Source: Adiantum capillus-veneris
Taxonomy: Eukaryota; Streptophyta; Polypodiopsida; Polypodiales; Pteridaceae
Length of the DNA: 64,000 nucleotides
Direction of reading: 5' to 3'
Assembly: GCA_014529385.2 (NCBI GenBank)
Contig: CM043968.1
Location: 27,657,013-27,721,012, forward strand
Part shown: positions 1-11,821 of the stretch, piece by piece
How positions within the stretch are numbered: position 1 is the first letter of the stretch
How the letters are laid out: each line of letters begins with the position of its first letter
Position numbers and translations under genes: made by a program
Notes under the pieces: generated by a model
What the model was told of the DNA's origin: nothing
Database searches by the model: none
What the model saw: only the letters and a program-made list of their open reading frames with translations

Positions 1-240
1 TTTTGCCGAATAGGTGTACGCCATGTGTGCAAGAATGATGGGTGTGTAAGAGATGATTTGCCATGAGATTATGGAGGTGATTAACATTTTTCCGAATAGG
101 TGTACGCCATGTGTGCAAGAATGATGGGTGTGTAAGAGATGATTTTCCATGAGCTTATGGAGGTGATTAACATTTTGCCGAATAGGTGTACGCCATGTGT
201 GCAAGAATGATGGGTGTGTAAGAGATGTGTAAGAGTAGTC
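1..240. repeat. 86-bp tandem repeat, about 2.7 copies
   Basis: The motif CCGAATAGGTGTACGCCATG starts at 6, 92 and 178, giving an exact 86-bp period. The third copy breaks off near 225, where the last few bases of the unit are repeated. One copy of the same unit, inverted, occurs in the opposite arm at about 2480-2560. A more diverged direct copy lies at about 2671-2722. Confidence 0.85.
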
Positions 241-575
241 AAACGATGCACTTTCCCCCCAAAAAAAGAAGGTGGAAAATTTTATGATTTTTGGCCTTCC
301 ATAACTCCCACATATGATCTCTAATTTGAGTGAAAATCATAGATGTGAAGTCTACACATCGAGCTCTTTCCATAGATATGCTATATGATATGGTTTTACC
401 CGCTAGAATTTAAATTCCATTTTGTGGGGAACCTTTGAATTCAAATAAACTAGCCGTTTTGGCTGTTTGAATTCAAAAGTTGTCCTTTGATTACTTCCAT
501 AATACTAAAGGTTTGACTTCCTTAAACTGCCAAATAAAGAGGCACTCTTAGACCCCATTCTCTTCTTAATGTAAA
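1..575. repeat. Left arm of a long imperfect inverted repeat
   Basis: This stretch matches the reverse complement of 2105-2570 along most of its length. Shared landmarks are the motif with ACCCCATTCTCTTCTTAATG near the inner end, GCCAAATAAAGAGGC, two TTTGAATTCAAA boxes, CATATGATCT and the outer tandem repeat. The inner boundary is about 573. The outer end lies beyond the left edge of the window. Long inverted arms around about 1.5 kb of DNA fit a Mutator-like or foldback DNA transposon, but I see no transposase inside, so the class is an inference. Confidence 0.75.
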
Positions 576-2104
576 TATAACCTGGGCTTCAATGCGGTTG
601 AATTCTTCTTCCATATATACAAATCAAGTTAGCATGTCATGATTAAAGTGCTCAACGATCACGTCAACATGTTTTCTGTGAAATCATTTATTCAATTTTA
701 TCTAACTTTATGTTGCAAGACAGAGATAGAATGCCTTATTCAATTACATAATCTACATTTTTCACCAAAAGTGAAACAGAAATTTAATCATGATTTTAAT
801 TTCACATTAGTCATCAACTAGTCATAGACTAGAAGTCATTACAATGTTGTAGCCCACTCTATGGGCACCGTTTAGACAAAGAGAGAGGTCAAAGGCGCTA
901 GGCCATGTTGAGGGATTAATTTGATTTCCAGTGTAAGCACATTGCTAAAAACCTCCCGCTTATTTTTCTCATGGGATACTGACAAGCACCTCAAGAGGCA
1001 GTTACAAGTATGGCACATGTAGAAAACATCCATGGCTTTAGTTTTTTTTTTTCGAGTGGGGGGTAGGTATACACTCGAGGGTGGCGCATGTGAAATATTT
1101 CTCACATTGTTTTTTGGTTTATATTTTCAGATAATGGAGAGGAGGGAAGTGGATTGTAGTGTTTGTCTTCATGCATGACCCCCAATCCACAATGCCTATG
1201 TAGACACTCTTCTGATAAAAATGGAGCATCATTTTGCAAGAGTGGAGATCATTGTGGAGGTAGTCATGCCCATGCACATATTATTGGGTTTGGAGAAGAG
1301 AGTTGATGATCTGCAAAATGTTATTTTGGAACATCTCTATTGTTCCTTTAGTGGCTACGTAATTGTGAATGGTGGGCTGACTACTATCTACATTACACTC
1401 TTTTATCCATTTCTCTATATGGCCGTCATTCCAAAATCATGAAATGAGAATCAAACACTCCACCTAACAAGCCATGGAAACTAGATAGATAATTCCACGA
1501 TGAGCGATGTCCAAAATTGTAGCTTTGTCTTTAATCTGTTGATCCACTATGGGTCCATGCAAGTGCACTTTGAAGATTTCTACAACGTAAAGTGGATCTT
1601 TAAAGGAAGGACGGGTGACACCCACACACTTCACATGTGCCCATCTTCCCTTTCCCATTTATGGAGCCTATATGTTGAAGATGGTGGTATCAGACACAAG
1701 ATGTAAAATAGGGGGGAGCTGAGAGGGGCTCTAAAGCAACAACAATTGACATAACAGGCTTTGCTCTAATGCTGACTCCTGGATCCTCAACAACATTGGA
1801 AGAGATGGCTTCCACTCTTGCACGCTTTGATAATTTTCAAGATTCTTCTTGCTCTTGAACTTTGTATACAACTATTGCACAAGTTGTATGTGGGTATCTA
1901 TGCTCGACGAGGTAGTAGTATCAAGAATTTCTAGCTCCTCAAAAGTCTTTGTGATTTGACCAATAGTTTGCTTGACCATGTTAAATAATGAACCTGATTT
2001 CATGAGTGATATGTCAAATATAGTGGGCGCAAACAAAATCTTGAGCTACTCAAATACAGACTTGGTCAAAGTCTTTGTAAATTGGTAATAGTGCTCCAAA
2101 GCGG
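576..2104. other. Interior of the inverted-repeat element, no gene recognised
   Basis: About 1.5 kb lies between the two arms. The open frames here are short (under 80 codons), are not similar to any family I know and show no splice-site pattern. I interpret it as the interior of a non-autonomous DNA element. Confidence 0.4.
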
Positions 2105-2416
2105 TAGGACATTAGGAAGACAATGGGGTCTAGGAGGGCCTCTTTATTTGGCAGTTTCAAGAAGTCAAACCTTTTGTATTAAGAAAGTAATCAAAGGATA
2201 ACTTTTGAATTCAAACATGCAAAACAACTAGTTTATTTGAATTCAAAGTTTCCTCCCAAAATGGAATTTAAAATATAGCGGGGCTAAAACTATGTTATGT
2301 AGCATATCTATGGAAAGAGCTCAACATGTAGATTTTAGATCTATGATCTCCGCTCAAATCAAAGATCATATGTGGGAGTTATGGAAGGATGAAAATCATA
2401 AAATTTTCCATTTCCT

Positions 2417-2455
<39 letters not shown>

Positions 2456-2570
2456 ATGCATCCTTTGACCACTCTTACACATCTCTTACACACCCACCAT
2501 TCTTGCAGACATGGTGTATACCTATTTGTCAAAATGTTAATCACCTCCATAAGCTCATGGAAAATAAATA
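2105..2570. repeat. Right arm of the long inverted repeat
   Basis: Reverse complement of 1-575, imperfect, with the same order of landmarks. It contains one copy of the 86-bp unit, where the left arm has nearly three, and a greatly expanded poly(G) run. Downstream of it, 2565-2610 resembles the inner end of the left arm in direct orientation, and 2671-2722 resembles the 86-bp unit. The right end is therefore complex or nested. Confidence 0.75.
2427..2455 (+). repeat. Poly(G) run, 29 G
   Basis: An uninterrupted run of 29 G preceded by 11 T. The matching place in the left arm (about 251-263) has only six C and seven A, so the run expanded after the two arms arose. Confidence 0.9.
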
Positions 2571-2824
2571 GGCCCTCCTACACCCCATCCTCTTCCTAAT
2601 GGTTGAGATAGAAGCTCGGTCTCTGACATGTGGTGAAAGGGTCTTACTGTGATCTTGGAGAGAAAATTTGTTGATGTTTTGCCAAATTAGTGTCTTCCAT
2701 ATGTGTAAGATATGATTGAAAACCATCCATAAACACTATGACATAGTTGCAAACCATAAATACTATGGCATGACTCCAAACCATAGTCACTATGTGATTG
2801 ATGATTAGATGTTGAAGGATAGAT

Positions 2825-2830
<6 letters not shown>

Positions 2831-2912
<82 letters not shown>
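2831..2912. repeat. (GA)41 microsatellite
   Basis: Perfect dinucleotide repeat of about 82 bp. The Ser-Leu repeat frames that cross it are artefacts. Confidence 0.95.
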
Positions 2913-2914
<2 letters not shown>

Positions 2915-4559
2915 TGAATAGGCCAGGGATGTGGGGTACTCTCAACACAAGAACTGGACCCTATTATGTGCACGAGCGGAAGTAGAGCACTAGAAAATAC
3001 ACCTAAAGGTCCAGAAGAGCATACAAGTGAATAGCCCAAGTTGTTTGAAGTATTCTCAGCACAAGTCCTAGACGTTGTTGTAATGTTGATTAGTAGTTTT
3101 ATCAATCTAATCCTTGATGAAGTGTGTTAAAATTTATAGCACAACCACCAATGGACAACTTAAAAATCTTAGATGTAGGTCAGCCACCATCACATGTATC
3201 TACATCCAAGAAAACACCAAGTCATATTGATGAATAATGGTGTATTTATGAAATACAAAGCACGAGGTTAACAGGTGTGTCACACTATGATGAATAGGGC
3301 ATAGAGTATGCATCTCTCCACTCCTAGGTTGACAAGTGTTAACCCTTGTGTTCTTATGTAGTACTAACTATTATGCAACCTAATCTAAAATTGTGAACCC
3401 TATAGGCCACTGTGAAGTGAGAGGTGTAGCATCATGCCTACCGCACTCCATGAGTTGACCACTAAGTTCTAACTAAATCTTTGTGTTCAGCCTGATAAAA
3501 TATTGCACCACACCAGTGATAATCTAGTAGAAAGTCACGCTTGGGGATAAGGGGGGTATGGAAAGCTATACATAAATCTCAAGATGGACTTCATGCATAT
3601 GTGATTCATGCATATTAGAGTGTGCAAACATGTGTGCTAGTTGCAAGGAGAATCTCTGCTAGAAATCAAAAAATAAATCACCAAAAGGATGAGCTTTGCA
3701 AAATGATATGTGCTTTGCTTTTGTAGCTATAGGAATGTGCCCTTGATAGGATAGCACTAGGTTTCTTTCGCAACTAGCTATGTGAACAACTTCTAAAACT
3801 TTGGGGCTCAGCCCTTTGGACACAATGGTCATGGGAAAGAGGTTTGGAGAGGATGAATGGCCTTTGTGAAAGCGGGAAGATAGGGAAACCTAGGCAAGGC
3901 ACTAGGTAAGGCACCAGTTGGAGACCATTGGATAGGACACAAAGATAGGAAATAGGTCGGCCGATCCATTTGGACCTAGAATGCAAATAAAATCCACTTA
4001 GGAACCTTCTTTGGAATCGAGCATCAACACTTTGAGCACCAACTAAGGCCTCCTTTAGCTCCTAAGTATAGGATATCCATACACAGCTTTGACTTGCCTC
4101 CACACACACATCTATTCTTCCTTGGGCACACACACATGCACACACACATTCTTTGAGCTACTTCACTGCAAGGATTTCAAAAACGAAAAGGAAAAACACT
4201 AATATTGCAAAATTAATCAGTTAGTTGTAATCACGAATGGTCTAGCATCAAGCTATGGTGGATGGAGCCTTAGCTTAACCATGGTGCTAGGGTTAGGGTT
4301 AGAGTGATTAGGATTAGGGCTAGGCTAGTGCTTAGAGCAAGAGCGTTAGGGTAGAGTATGGACAAAAATGATAGATTCAAAAGTGTAGTTGCCTCATTAG
4401 AGAGAAGCCTTTGAAATAGGCTCTATGCTTTACATTCTAGGTACTTATTTTACTTATTTGTCAAAACTACATAGGGCAATTTACTAAGGTGAGTATATAG
4501 ACACACCTAGCCCCCATTGTAAGATAATACTAATTCATTGCCAAGGTTGGTTGATTGAG

Positions 4560-4562
<3 letters not shown>
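2913..4562. other. Gene-poor stretch with one dispersed repeat
   Basis: No coding sequence recognised. The segment from about 3407 to 3540 (GTGAGAGGTGTAGCATCATG and following) recurs, diverged, at 13215-13330, next to the gypsy integrase remnant. It is therefore probably retrotransposon-derived. A degenerate TTAGGG-like patch at about 4280-4350 is too short to be an interstitial telomere array. Confidence 0.5.

Positions 4563-4618
<56 letters not shown>
4563..4618. repeat. (TC)28 microsatellite
   Basis: Perfect CT dinucleotide run of 56 bp. Confidence 0.95.
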
Positions 4619-4621
<3 letters not shown>

Positions 4622-5180
4622 TTCTTGGTTCAACTCTTCTACATCGTCAACTTTGTGATGGTATCCGATCCTTGAAGGAGAGACTAGAAAGCATTGAGAA
4701 TATCATGTGGTGAATGAGAAAGCTGCCATTGATGGAATTTTAAAAAATAGGAAAATTTTAATGCCTTAGTGCCCTTGGAATGCGGCGGAAAGTGATGGCC
4801 CCTACCATTAGCGCTTTGCGCCCCCCCATTAGGAAATTTTGGAGGTCATTTGGAGGGCCATATGAAGAGAGAGAAAAATAGAGCGCGTCCAATGAGCATG
4901 AAGGCTACGTTACGTAGGAAAGTACCTGGAAAGACTCAAAAAATAGGAAAATAGCATAAAACTTTCACGAAACTAGGATTGTAGCATAGTAATTTCCTTC
5001 CTTTTACCGAGCTTTTAGGTGCTTGCGTGTGGTCCCACTTCTGATATTCTCTCATGGTCATTAACGTACTGGAGGGTGACCATTAAGCCCGCACAAGATA
5101 TTGGAATTTTAAAACACTTTCCCTCCATTAGAATGCTTTCAAAGTGAATCTCCCTCCACTAAAGCTTTTCTCTGAGAGTT
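4619..5180. other. Upstream region of the 5.2-kb gene
   Basis: No gene. It is AT-rich with purine blocks, and the last 80 bases are pyrimidine-rich (CTCCCTCCACTAAAGC), resembling a plant 5' leader. The promoter was not pinpointed. If element A has a terminus here I could not recognise it; the 23-bp end found in element B is absent. Confidence 0.3.
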
Positions 5181-6601
5181 ATGGCATCCACGTCTTCTCG
5201 CCCAAGAGCCTCAAGGTGTTTACTGTCTCTCACACCAACAAACAACAACGGCACTTTGCCTAGAAGGCCAAGTAGTAGCATATCCTCAATTACAATACCA
5301 GCTTCAATAAGTGCAGACAACCAATGGGTTGGACAAAGGATAAACAAAGGTTCATGGGTCCTCATGCAACCAAGAAGACCCAAGAGGTCTAGTGGTATCA
5401 ACGTTTACCGCTCAGCATGGAAGGCCAGGGTGTTGGATTTCAAAGTTGAGATCGGCAAAAGATCTGTAAAGGAAGTTCTTGTTCAGCATGTGTTTACCCA
5501 TCCAGAGGTGATAGCAAACGGTGGAAATGTATCAAATATACATCAACCACGTTGCAATTGTAAGTACTCTTGACATGTGAACTTACTAATACTCTCATTA
5601 TAACTTTTCTTATATATTTTGCAATGTTTCTCCCGCTTGTTATGAGTAATGTCTCTACTCTTCACAACTCAATTACATTAGATTTGTCATTTGTACTTAT
5701 TGATACTCTTAGTTTAACTCTTCTTATATATATTGCAGATGTTTATCCCTCTTCTTATGAGCAATGGGAGCCTGTGGAGTGCATAATAGGCCTCTTCCAT
5801 GTTGTACATGCCCATATTGGTTCTCTACAGTACTCAGAGAGGAGCAGCAAAAGATTGGCTGATGAGGGAATCTTTTTTTATGACCACTTTTACCAACTCA
5901 GCTCAGGGAATAAGAATGGCATGTTGGTGAAACTGCCTCTACCGACCGATTGGAACACTGTGGACTGGCCAGTTCCCGAGGAAACAATGGTGGAGGCAAT
6001 GCGAAGTAAGCTCTACAAGGATATACAAAGGTCTCTACGTAGCTCTATTCCTACCAAACTGGTTAGAATTGCAAACTTTTGTCGTGTTGCACTCTTCATA
6101 GAGCTGTTTCATAGCTACAACATCAGAGTTACAAAAACTATGTTCATGTGCAAGTCATTTCAGCAGTCATCCTGTGACAAACTTCTTGACAAAGGATGGT
6201 ATGCAAAGGAAGAGATTGGTTTACGGTGCGAGGTCGCGCTTGATACTCTAGTTGTCAAGTACATGATTGCAAGCCAATCACTATTACTCTCATTTTGGTA
6301 TATGCGATCACAAATGCTAAACAATAAGTACATTCCTATGGACCAAGTTTCTGCAGGTTTGGAAGATAATCCTACTGTGGATGTGGAAGTGATTGATAAA
6401 GAGAATGGCCTACTATTGGTGGTTACAATAAGGGAGCTATGCAGTCTTCAACATTTGCGAAATGACATCATTGAAGAGTCAATGGACAAGGAACTATCAG
6501 ATTTTTCCTTTTTCTTAGCTGGCCGTAAGGTGATGCGGCGAAGAGAAAAAGATATTTTGTGCAAAGAGTTGGATGGTCGGGTTGAAGTAGTGTCAATGTA
6601 A
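5181..6601 (+). CDS. Two-exon gene of unknown function (element A cargo?)
   Basis: The reading frame is intact when exon 1 (5181-5559) is joined to exon 2 (5739-6601) across an intron with GTAAGT donor and ATTGCAG acceptor. This gives 413 residues. The ATG at 5181 follows a pyrimidine-rich leader. The N-terminus (about residues 1-60) is Ser/Arg/Thr-rich and low-complexity. From about residue 130 it looks globular, with WEPVECIIGLFHVVHAHIG, a FYDHFYQL stretch and a hydrophobic FCRVALFIELF segment. The C-terminus is charged (RRREKDILCKELDGR). I do not recognise the family and see no catalytic motif. It converges on the HAD gene, with the two stop codons about 270 bp apart across a (CT)n(TA)n microsatellite. 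Unlike its neighbours it has no in-frame stop once spliced. It could be transposon cargo or a host gene fragment; expression is unproven. Confidence 0.55.
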
Positions 6602-6726
6602 CAGATATTCTTGTAAACCCAAGTGTATACAAATGACTTTCAAGACATGAAGTTTATTGATCTCATTTTTCAATTGTGCCCTGTGAAAAAGTGTGCTTGA
6701 AATACATTTCTTTACCACGTCAAATC

Positions 6727-6845
<119 letters not shown>

Positions 6846-6874
6846 GTTAGACAAGACAAAGACAGATAGAAGAA

Positions 6875-8400
6875 TCATCTTAATTCATTAGAAAGTACAA
6901 ACTCGTCCGTGAACAATGGACTGAGATACAATTTCTGTAAGTATGGAATCAGAATGTCTTCAAGGTAAAAATCGAAGGAATGCCCCTCGAAAGAAGGTGG
7001 TGAGATAGTTGTTCCCGGCGGATTTAGTTCTCCCTTTTCGGGAGTATCATCAATTAGTAGTGTATTAGTTGCATCAAAGGGTACACCGATTTGGCTAAAC
7101 GGTTTGTACAAAAGAGGTAATCCTGGTTTTTTAGGGTGGTAGTGGCCCTCAACGGTAACGCATTTTCTTTGATCATACAAAAAGGAAAAATCTGACGTGT
7201 GAGCTTGGCATACACTGCAAACTATTGCAACTAGTGGCGATAAGTTTTGCCTTTGCATTGAAGACCATATGCCAACTCTGAAGTGCGGAAGAAGAAACTC
7301 AATAAATTCCTTGGTTCCTGGACGAACCACGACTCGACAAGTTCCCATCCGAAACGTTTGCAAATCCTCAAAGGGTCCTCTGTCACCGAGAGGCACCCGC
7401 ATCAGCAGCAATCCATTGACGTCCAAGATAATCAACCTCTGTAAAAGTTGACAAGTACATATAAGTAGTTAGAAGCTGAACATATTTTGCCATACTTGAA
7501 TAGACATTACCGGAACAACCGTATCTACAGGTAGCAAGGGTCCATACTGGGTCTCTGTAGTGTTCATGTCGTTGTTGCTCTCCTCCACTTTATCTTCATA
7601 GTCATCATTCAAATCTTCATCAGGGGTCTCCCCCATGGCCCTTTCTGCCTGATTCAAGGTTGATCGGCTTGCCTCATACATCCTTCCCTGATCCATATCA
7701 TTTTGCTCATCCCTAGGCCTGCTTTCCTCATCCATATCCTTTTGCTCATCTATAGGCCTGCTTTCCTCATCTTGGGTTTCAGCCATAGGCTCTTTTGGCT
7801 GTTCCACTGGCTGACTTGGCTCTTTCATTGTCTCCTCCGGTTGAACCTTAGCAGCTTCCATATGCTCATTTGTCCTTTCCTCATCCTCGACTCTTTGATC
7901 TTCTGCTGATATGACACCCTCGGCCCGATGCGATTCCACTGTATCGGATGTAGGGGTTTGTCGTGGTGGCACGTCATGTTTTGTAAGATCAATAGTGCGC
8001 TCATCCAAGCCGCTATCTTCAAGCTCTCTAGGGCTAGACATAGTAAGCAGGTGTTGTATTAAACTTACCCGGTATCTTTGCAAATAATCATATGTGTAGT
8101 TTTTTAAAGCACTCTGCAAAATTGAAAGACCACATGATGAGAATTCTTTTATAGACTAAACCAAAACTAACTGAATGCATTGCCAAATGGGTACCTTAGT
8201 CATGAAAGGTTTTAATGCAAAGTAGCTTTGCAGGACATATTCTGCATGGAGAAGACATCTCCAGCCGCAAGAATTCCCATCGGTTTGATTTGGGACAGGT
8301 ACTTCTTTGATTGGGGCCTTGTATAGTTCATACCTTCCACATAGCTTGCCATAGGCATCATAAATCATCGTTGGCTTCGAGCACACCAACTATATTGTGT
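6875..8400 (-). CDS. Ulp1-like protease C-terminus, acidic linker and HAD/FCP1-NIF-like phosphatase domain
   Basis: Read on the minus strand, the exon at about 8400-8190 encodes VPNQTDGNSCGWRCLLHAEY. This is the Q...SCG block of Ulp1/SENP (C48) cysteine proteases, with the oxyanion Gln and catalytic Cys; the upstream His/Asp half was not found. The next exon runs from about 8115 to 7511 and encodes a Glu/Asp/Pro-rich linker with near-repeats of DEESRP.DEQ. An intron (GTAATG donor at 7510, CAG acceptor ending at 7439) leads to the exon 7438-6875. That exon encodes a HAD-fold domain: ILDVNGLLL (motif I), VGIWSS (motif II), KKPGLPLLYK (motif III) and NTLLIDDTPEK (motif IV). The second motif-I acid is Asn, so catalysis may be altered. 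This matches the FCP1/NIF-like branch, which acts on phosphoserine proteins. The joining of exons is inferred. The neighbouring transposase remnant suggests transposon cargo. Confidence 0.6.
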
Positions 8401-8556
8401 ACTTCATCCATAAGTGAGCATACATAACTCTTTTATAGCCATTAGCTAATTAAATATGGAGCATAGTCTATATAGGTCTATCGTTGCTTCTTGCTTACAA
8501 CATTAAATACCTGCATTTGCATGCCACCTTCCAAAGAAAAAAAATAGTAATGATAA

Positions 8557-8581
8557 TATATATATATATATATATATATAG
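8557..8581. repeat. (TA)n microsatellite
   Basis: Short TA run of about 25 bp, probably inside an intron or upstream of the Ulp1-like exon. Confidence 0.9.
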
Positions 8582-8634
8582 TGCATGAATTGCAATGAGA
8601 AAGACAAGCACATGAGCTATGATAGAAAGATGGG

Positions 8635-8638
<4 letters not shown>

Positions 8639-8725
<87 letters not shown>

Positions 8726-8743
8726 TTGTGGTGGGGGGGGGGG
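8639..8743. repeat. Compound (TA)n(GA)n and poly(G) tract
   Basis: About 57 bp of TA, then about 30 bp of GA, a short GTTGTGGT spacer and 13 G. The order GA then G resembles the tract at 33213-33297. Confidence 0.9.
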
Positions 8744-9090
8744 GATAGAAGAACATCTACAATGGTTGCAACAAGAGTCACTCGTAAAGTTAAAAAAACT
8801 TGCAGCAAGTAGCTCACATGTACTAGCTGTAGGCAAAGAATGAACGTCGGTAGCTAATTAACAATGATAAATTTTTGAAATGATGGAGGTTCTAGAACTA
8901 GAAATGAATTGGAGCTAGAAGTAAAACTGGAAATGAACTTGATTGAGCCGTTGGGCCCTTGGCGAGCCCAAAGCCAAAAAATTGGTGATTGTGTCATCCT
9001 GGACCGACGGATGGGAGCAGATGGACATGAAACTTTGCAAGATGGACATACAATCCTCTCGAGCCTTAGCTTCATAGCAAGGACAAGATG

Positions 9091-9170
9091 GGAGTAGTGT
9101 ATGGACACCTTTGGCCACTCATACTATACAAATTGTATGTAACACCCACCTCCATGCACCTACTGGAAAT
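9091..9170. repeat. Dispersed repeat shared with 20727-20815
   Basis: GGGAGTAGTGTATGG and the following bases through ATGCACCTACTGGAA align with the segment after the gypsy 3' LTR at 20727-20815. It is diverged, and its class is unknown. Confidence 0.5.
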
Positions 9171-9175
9171 AGTGC

Positions 9176-9270
9176 CTTGAAACAACTATACTATGAGCAA
9201 CATATGCCTCACTAAAATAATCCTTGAAACAACTATACTATGAGCACCATATGCCTCACTAAAATAATCC
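9176..9270. repeat. 47-bp tandem duplication
   Basis: CTTGAAACAACTATACTATG and the bases that follow occur twice in tandem, at 9176 and 9223, with one or two differences. The duplication overlaps the 3' end of the transposase remnant. Confidence 0.85.
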
Positions 9271-10445
9271 ACGGTGGATTCTTGAAGCACAAAATTTTCC
9301 TTGGGTGCATCTAAGAAAATATATTCAACTCCCTCCGCATTCCTCTCCTCAACGATAATTGCAAAATCATCTCCCCCTGCCAAGTAATCTCTGAGAGTAC
9401 TAGCATCATCTATGAAATATGCGGTCTCACTTTCAATGAAGCTACTTGATGTGATCATACCCTATGATGGTGAAAGAGGTTGTAGTGTCCATATGTCATC
9501 CCACTCTATCATGGTGCCATCTGTTCACTCGCCAGGTATGTAGACATCTCAAAATCATAAGTGGAGCCTAGTAAAGATGGTTGGATCCTTGGCTGTGGTT
9601 CCTAGTAAAGATGGTCGGATCCCTGGCTGTGGTGCTCCAAGTGTTGTGCAACTGGTGCGTACTTGCTACCATGTCACAGTCCCAACTAGTGAGATCAATA
9701 TCTTGACTATCCACACACCAAAAGAACCTCCTCACTGAGCGTCCACGGAATGAAAACGAGTCACATGCCGTGTGTCATTACCACCACTCCACAACCTGTC
9801 TAGCATCTCTAAATTTTTCATTGTTGTTATGCCAAAGCTGATATTGACAAAGAGCACAATTTACAAGAACCTACACCATTGTGCTCTCCCTTCCCATGCC
9901 CTGATTCAAAAAAGATCCAAATGCAAGGTGTGTCATTGCTATGGTGCCATTTGTACAACCAAAATAAGTAACGTGCACTTTTCAATTGCTCACCATAACC
10001 ATACGACCAAATATAGCGACAAGAGTATGAGATGTGGCACTCACAAAGGAAAAGCTCATGCTGCTGGAAACAATGTTGCACAAACTATGCAATGTGGAAA
10101 TGATCGTCACTAATGTAGAAATGGTACTCGCGTATGATCACCCGTAAGACTTCAAAGCTCTCCACTCCATCAAATGGTACCTCTGCATGACAATAAGATA
10201 TATCGACAAGGATTGCCACCTTCAAGAGCATTTGAAAAGGTTAAAGTACATGAAACATCACATTTTCATCATGTGGCTGAAAACGCAAAGTGAATGTAAA
10301 TTCATCCAACTATTATCATTTGTACTTACTCAGAGAAGAAATATTCAGACTGAATCTCTCATTGTGGAACAAAGGTTTAGTTCTCTACAAGATCCACGAT
10401 AGAGACCACAATGCTAATGGGGAAGGCGGCAAGGCAAACACAAAA
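9186..10445 (-). pseudogene. Decayed remnant of the GHGKG-type transposase (element A)
   Basis: On the minus strand, scattered fragments match the transposase-like gene of element B in the same order. About 10440-10320 encodes a VVSIVDLVEN-like segment (compare VVSVVDFAENY), interrupted by stops. About 10080-9860 encodes WIFFESGHGKGEHNGVGSCK (compare WNFFCSGHGKGEHDGAG). About 9458-9280 encodes RDYLAGGDDFAIIVEERNAE (compare YDYLSDDLTHGDNFAVTFEE), close to the C-terminus. Many stops and frameshifts separate them, so this copy is dead. It lies in the same direction as, and just upstream of, the Ulp1-HAD gene. Further remnant may reach about 11550, but I cannot align it with confidence. Confidence 0.7.
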
Positions 10446-11821
10446 CTAATGATCCTACCACTTTGCGTGATGCGCATGTTGCACATATGGATACGCAGAG
10501 GACCTAAAATCTTGCATGACAAAGGGACGTGGACACTATGAAATGTAAGCTTCAACCTATGAGATGTGCCACCTTGAAGCCATGTGTATGTCTGGTAGTC
10601 ATACTACTACCACATAACTGTCTCATCCACATCACCATTGTCTGGGATAGGTGTAAGTCATGAAATATCCCCACATTGGGCACACTTGTTCTCCACACAC
10701 AACATCTTTTGGTAGGAGGCCCCATCTACACGCTCACATAACAAAGGGTGGATGAAGTCATGTGGTCACATTGGGACCTATCTAGCACCCCTCCAAAAAG
10801 AGCGAGGAACGCATCATACATCATCGAAACTTGCACATGGTATCTGCAACAACATGTCTCTCTCTCTCTCGTTCATGAATCACATGTACCAAGTCTTTTA
10901 CACCTTGAAGGAGCACTCACCAATGGTGCTCTCGAGGTGGGCATGCTAGAATTCATGAATGAATTAACTCTATGTAATCTCTAGAATCATGGCACCATGC
11001 ACTATATATTACTTGTGGCCAATCCTTTGTAAAATTTCCTTTTTGAATTCGGCAAGGTGTGATAATTCTCCTCCCAAAACTGTCCTATGAGCTCCCTTAT
11101 GTGTGAATCTAGAATGCGTGAGCATCATGGAGCATGCCCATTACTCACCCAAAAGCTCCTCACTATGTCCCAAACCAAGTTGCAATCCCTCGAGGCGTTC
11201 GGCATGCACAGTGGGCCAACAAATACACAACACATGAGAAACATCCCCAAAAATACCTATGATAGATGTAGCTACCTCTGCTGCATTGACTGTGCAACGA
11301 GTTGCAAGTGCATCCCTAGAGCCCTATTGAGACAGTGCAATGTAAGAGCATGTCACATTATCTACAACTACTAGTGTAACCTGATAGGCTCTTGGACTAT
11401 GGATCTTGATAGTTTTGCAAGTGTCAATGACACAAGGGTGTCACAAAAAATTCTCAAGCACCTTAGTACGCGAGGGAAAATCGATGTCATTGAAGAAGGT
11501 CTCCACAATTATGCCTGCATGATATCTGGATCTAGAAGTTCTAAGTGAGCATCCCATTACTGAAGGACCTGGCATAATGGCTCCAAAACTCCCTCACTCT
11601 CTTATGTTAAGTGAAAATGTTAGTTTTGAAACAAAAGTTTAAGTTCTCATCCAATAATAATTAAAATAAATAGAGTTTTGATAGACATCATATCATTATA
11701 GAATAAAAAACTAAATAGTAAATAATAATTGATTTACTTTGAGTGGAACTTTAATAGTTATGCTATATTATCTATATATTTTTCTCATTTGCAATAATTT
11801 ATTTAAGTTAAAAATAAATGA
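10446..11821. other. Degenerate sequence, possible transposase 5' remnant
   Basis: No intact frame. Weak similarity on the minus strand to the region upstream of DFAENY in element B is suspected around 10450-10560 but not secure. From 11600 to 11820 the sequence becomes strongly AT-rich with no recognisable feature. Confidence 0.3.

Noticed and set aside
2644-3105. Ser-Leu-rich ORF across the GA repeat
   Set aside because: Coding appearance comes only from a dinucleotide microsatellite. The same applies to frames at 6593-6891, 8478-8843, 33165-33395, 44399-44862 and 57238-57576.
4278-4350. TTAGGG-like words suggesting interstitial telomere repeats
   Set aside because: Only a few degenerate copies in about 70 bases, not the plant TTTAGGG type and not a tandem array.
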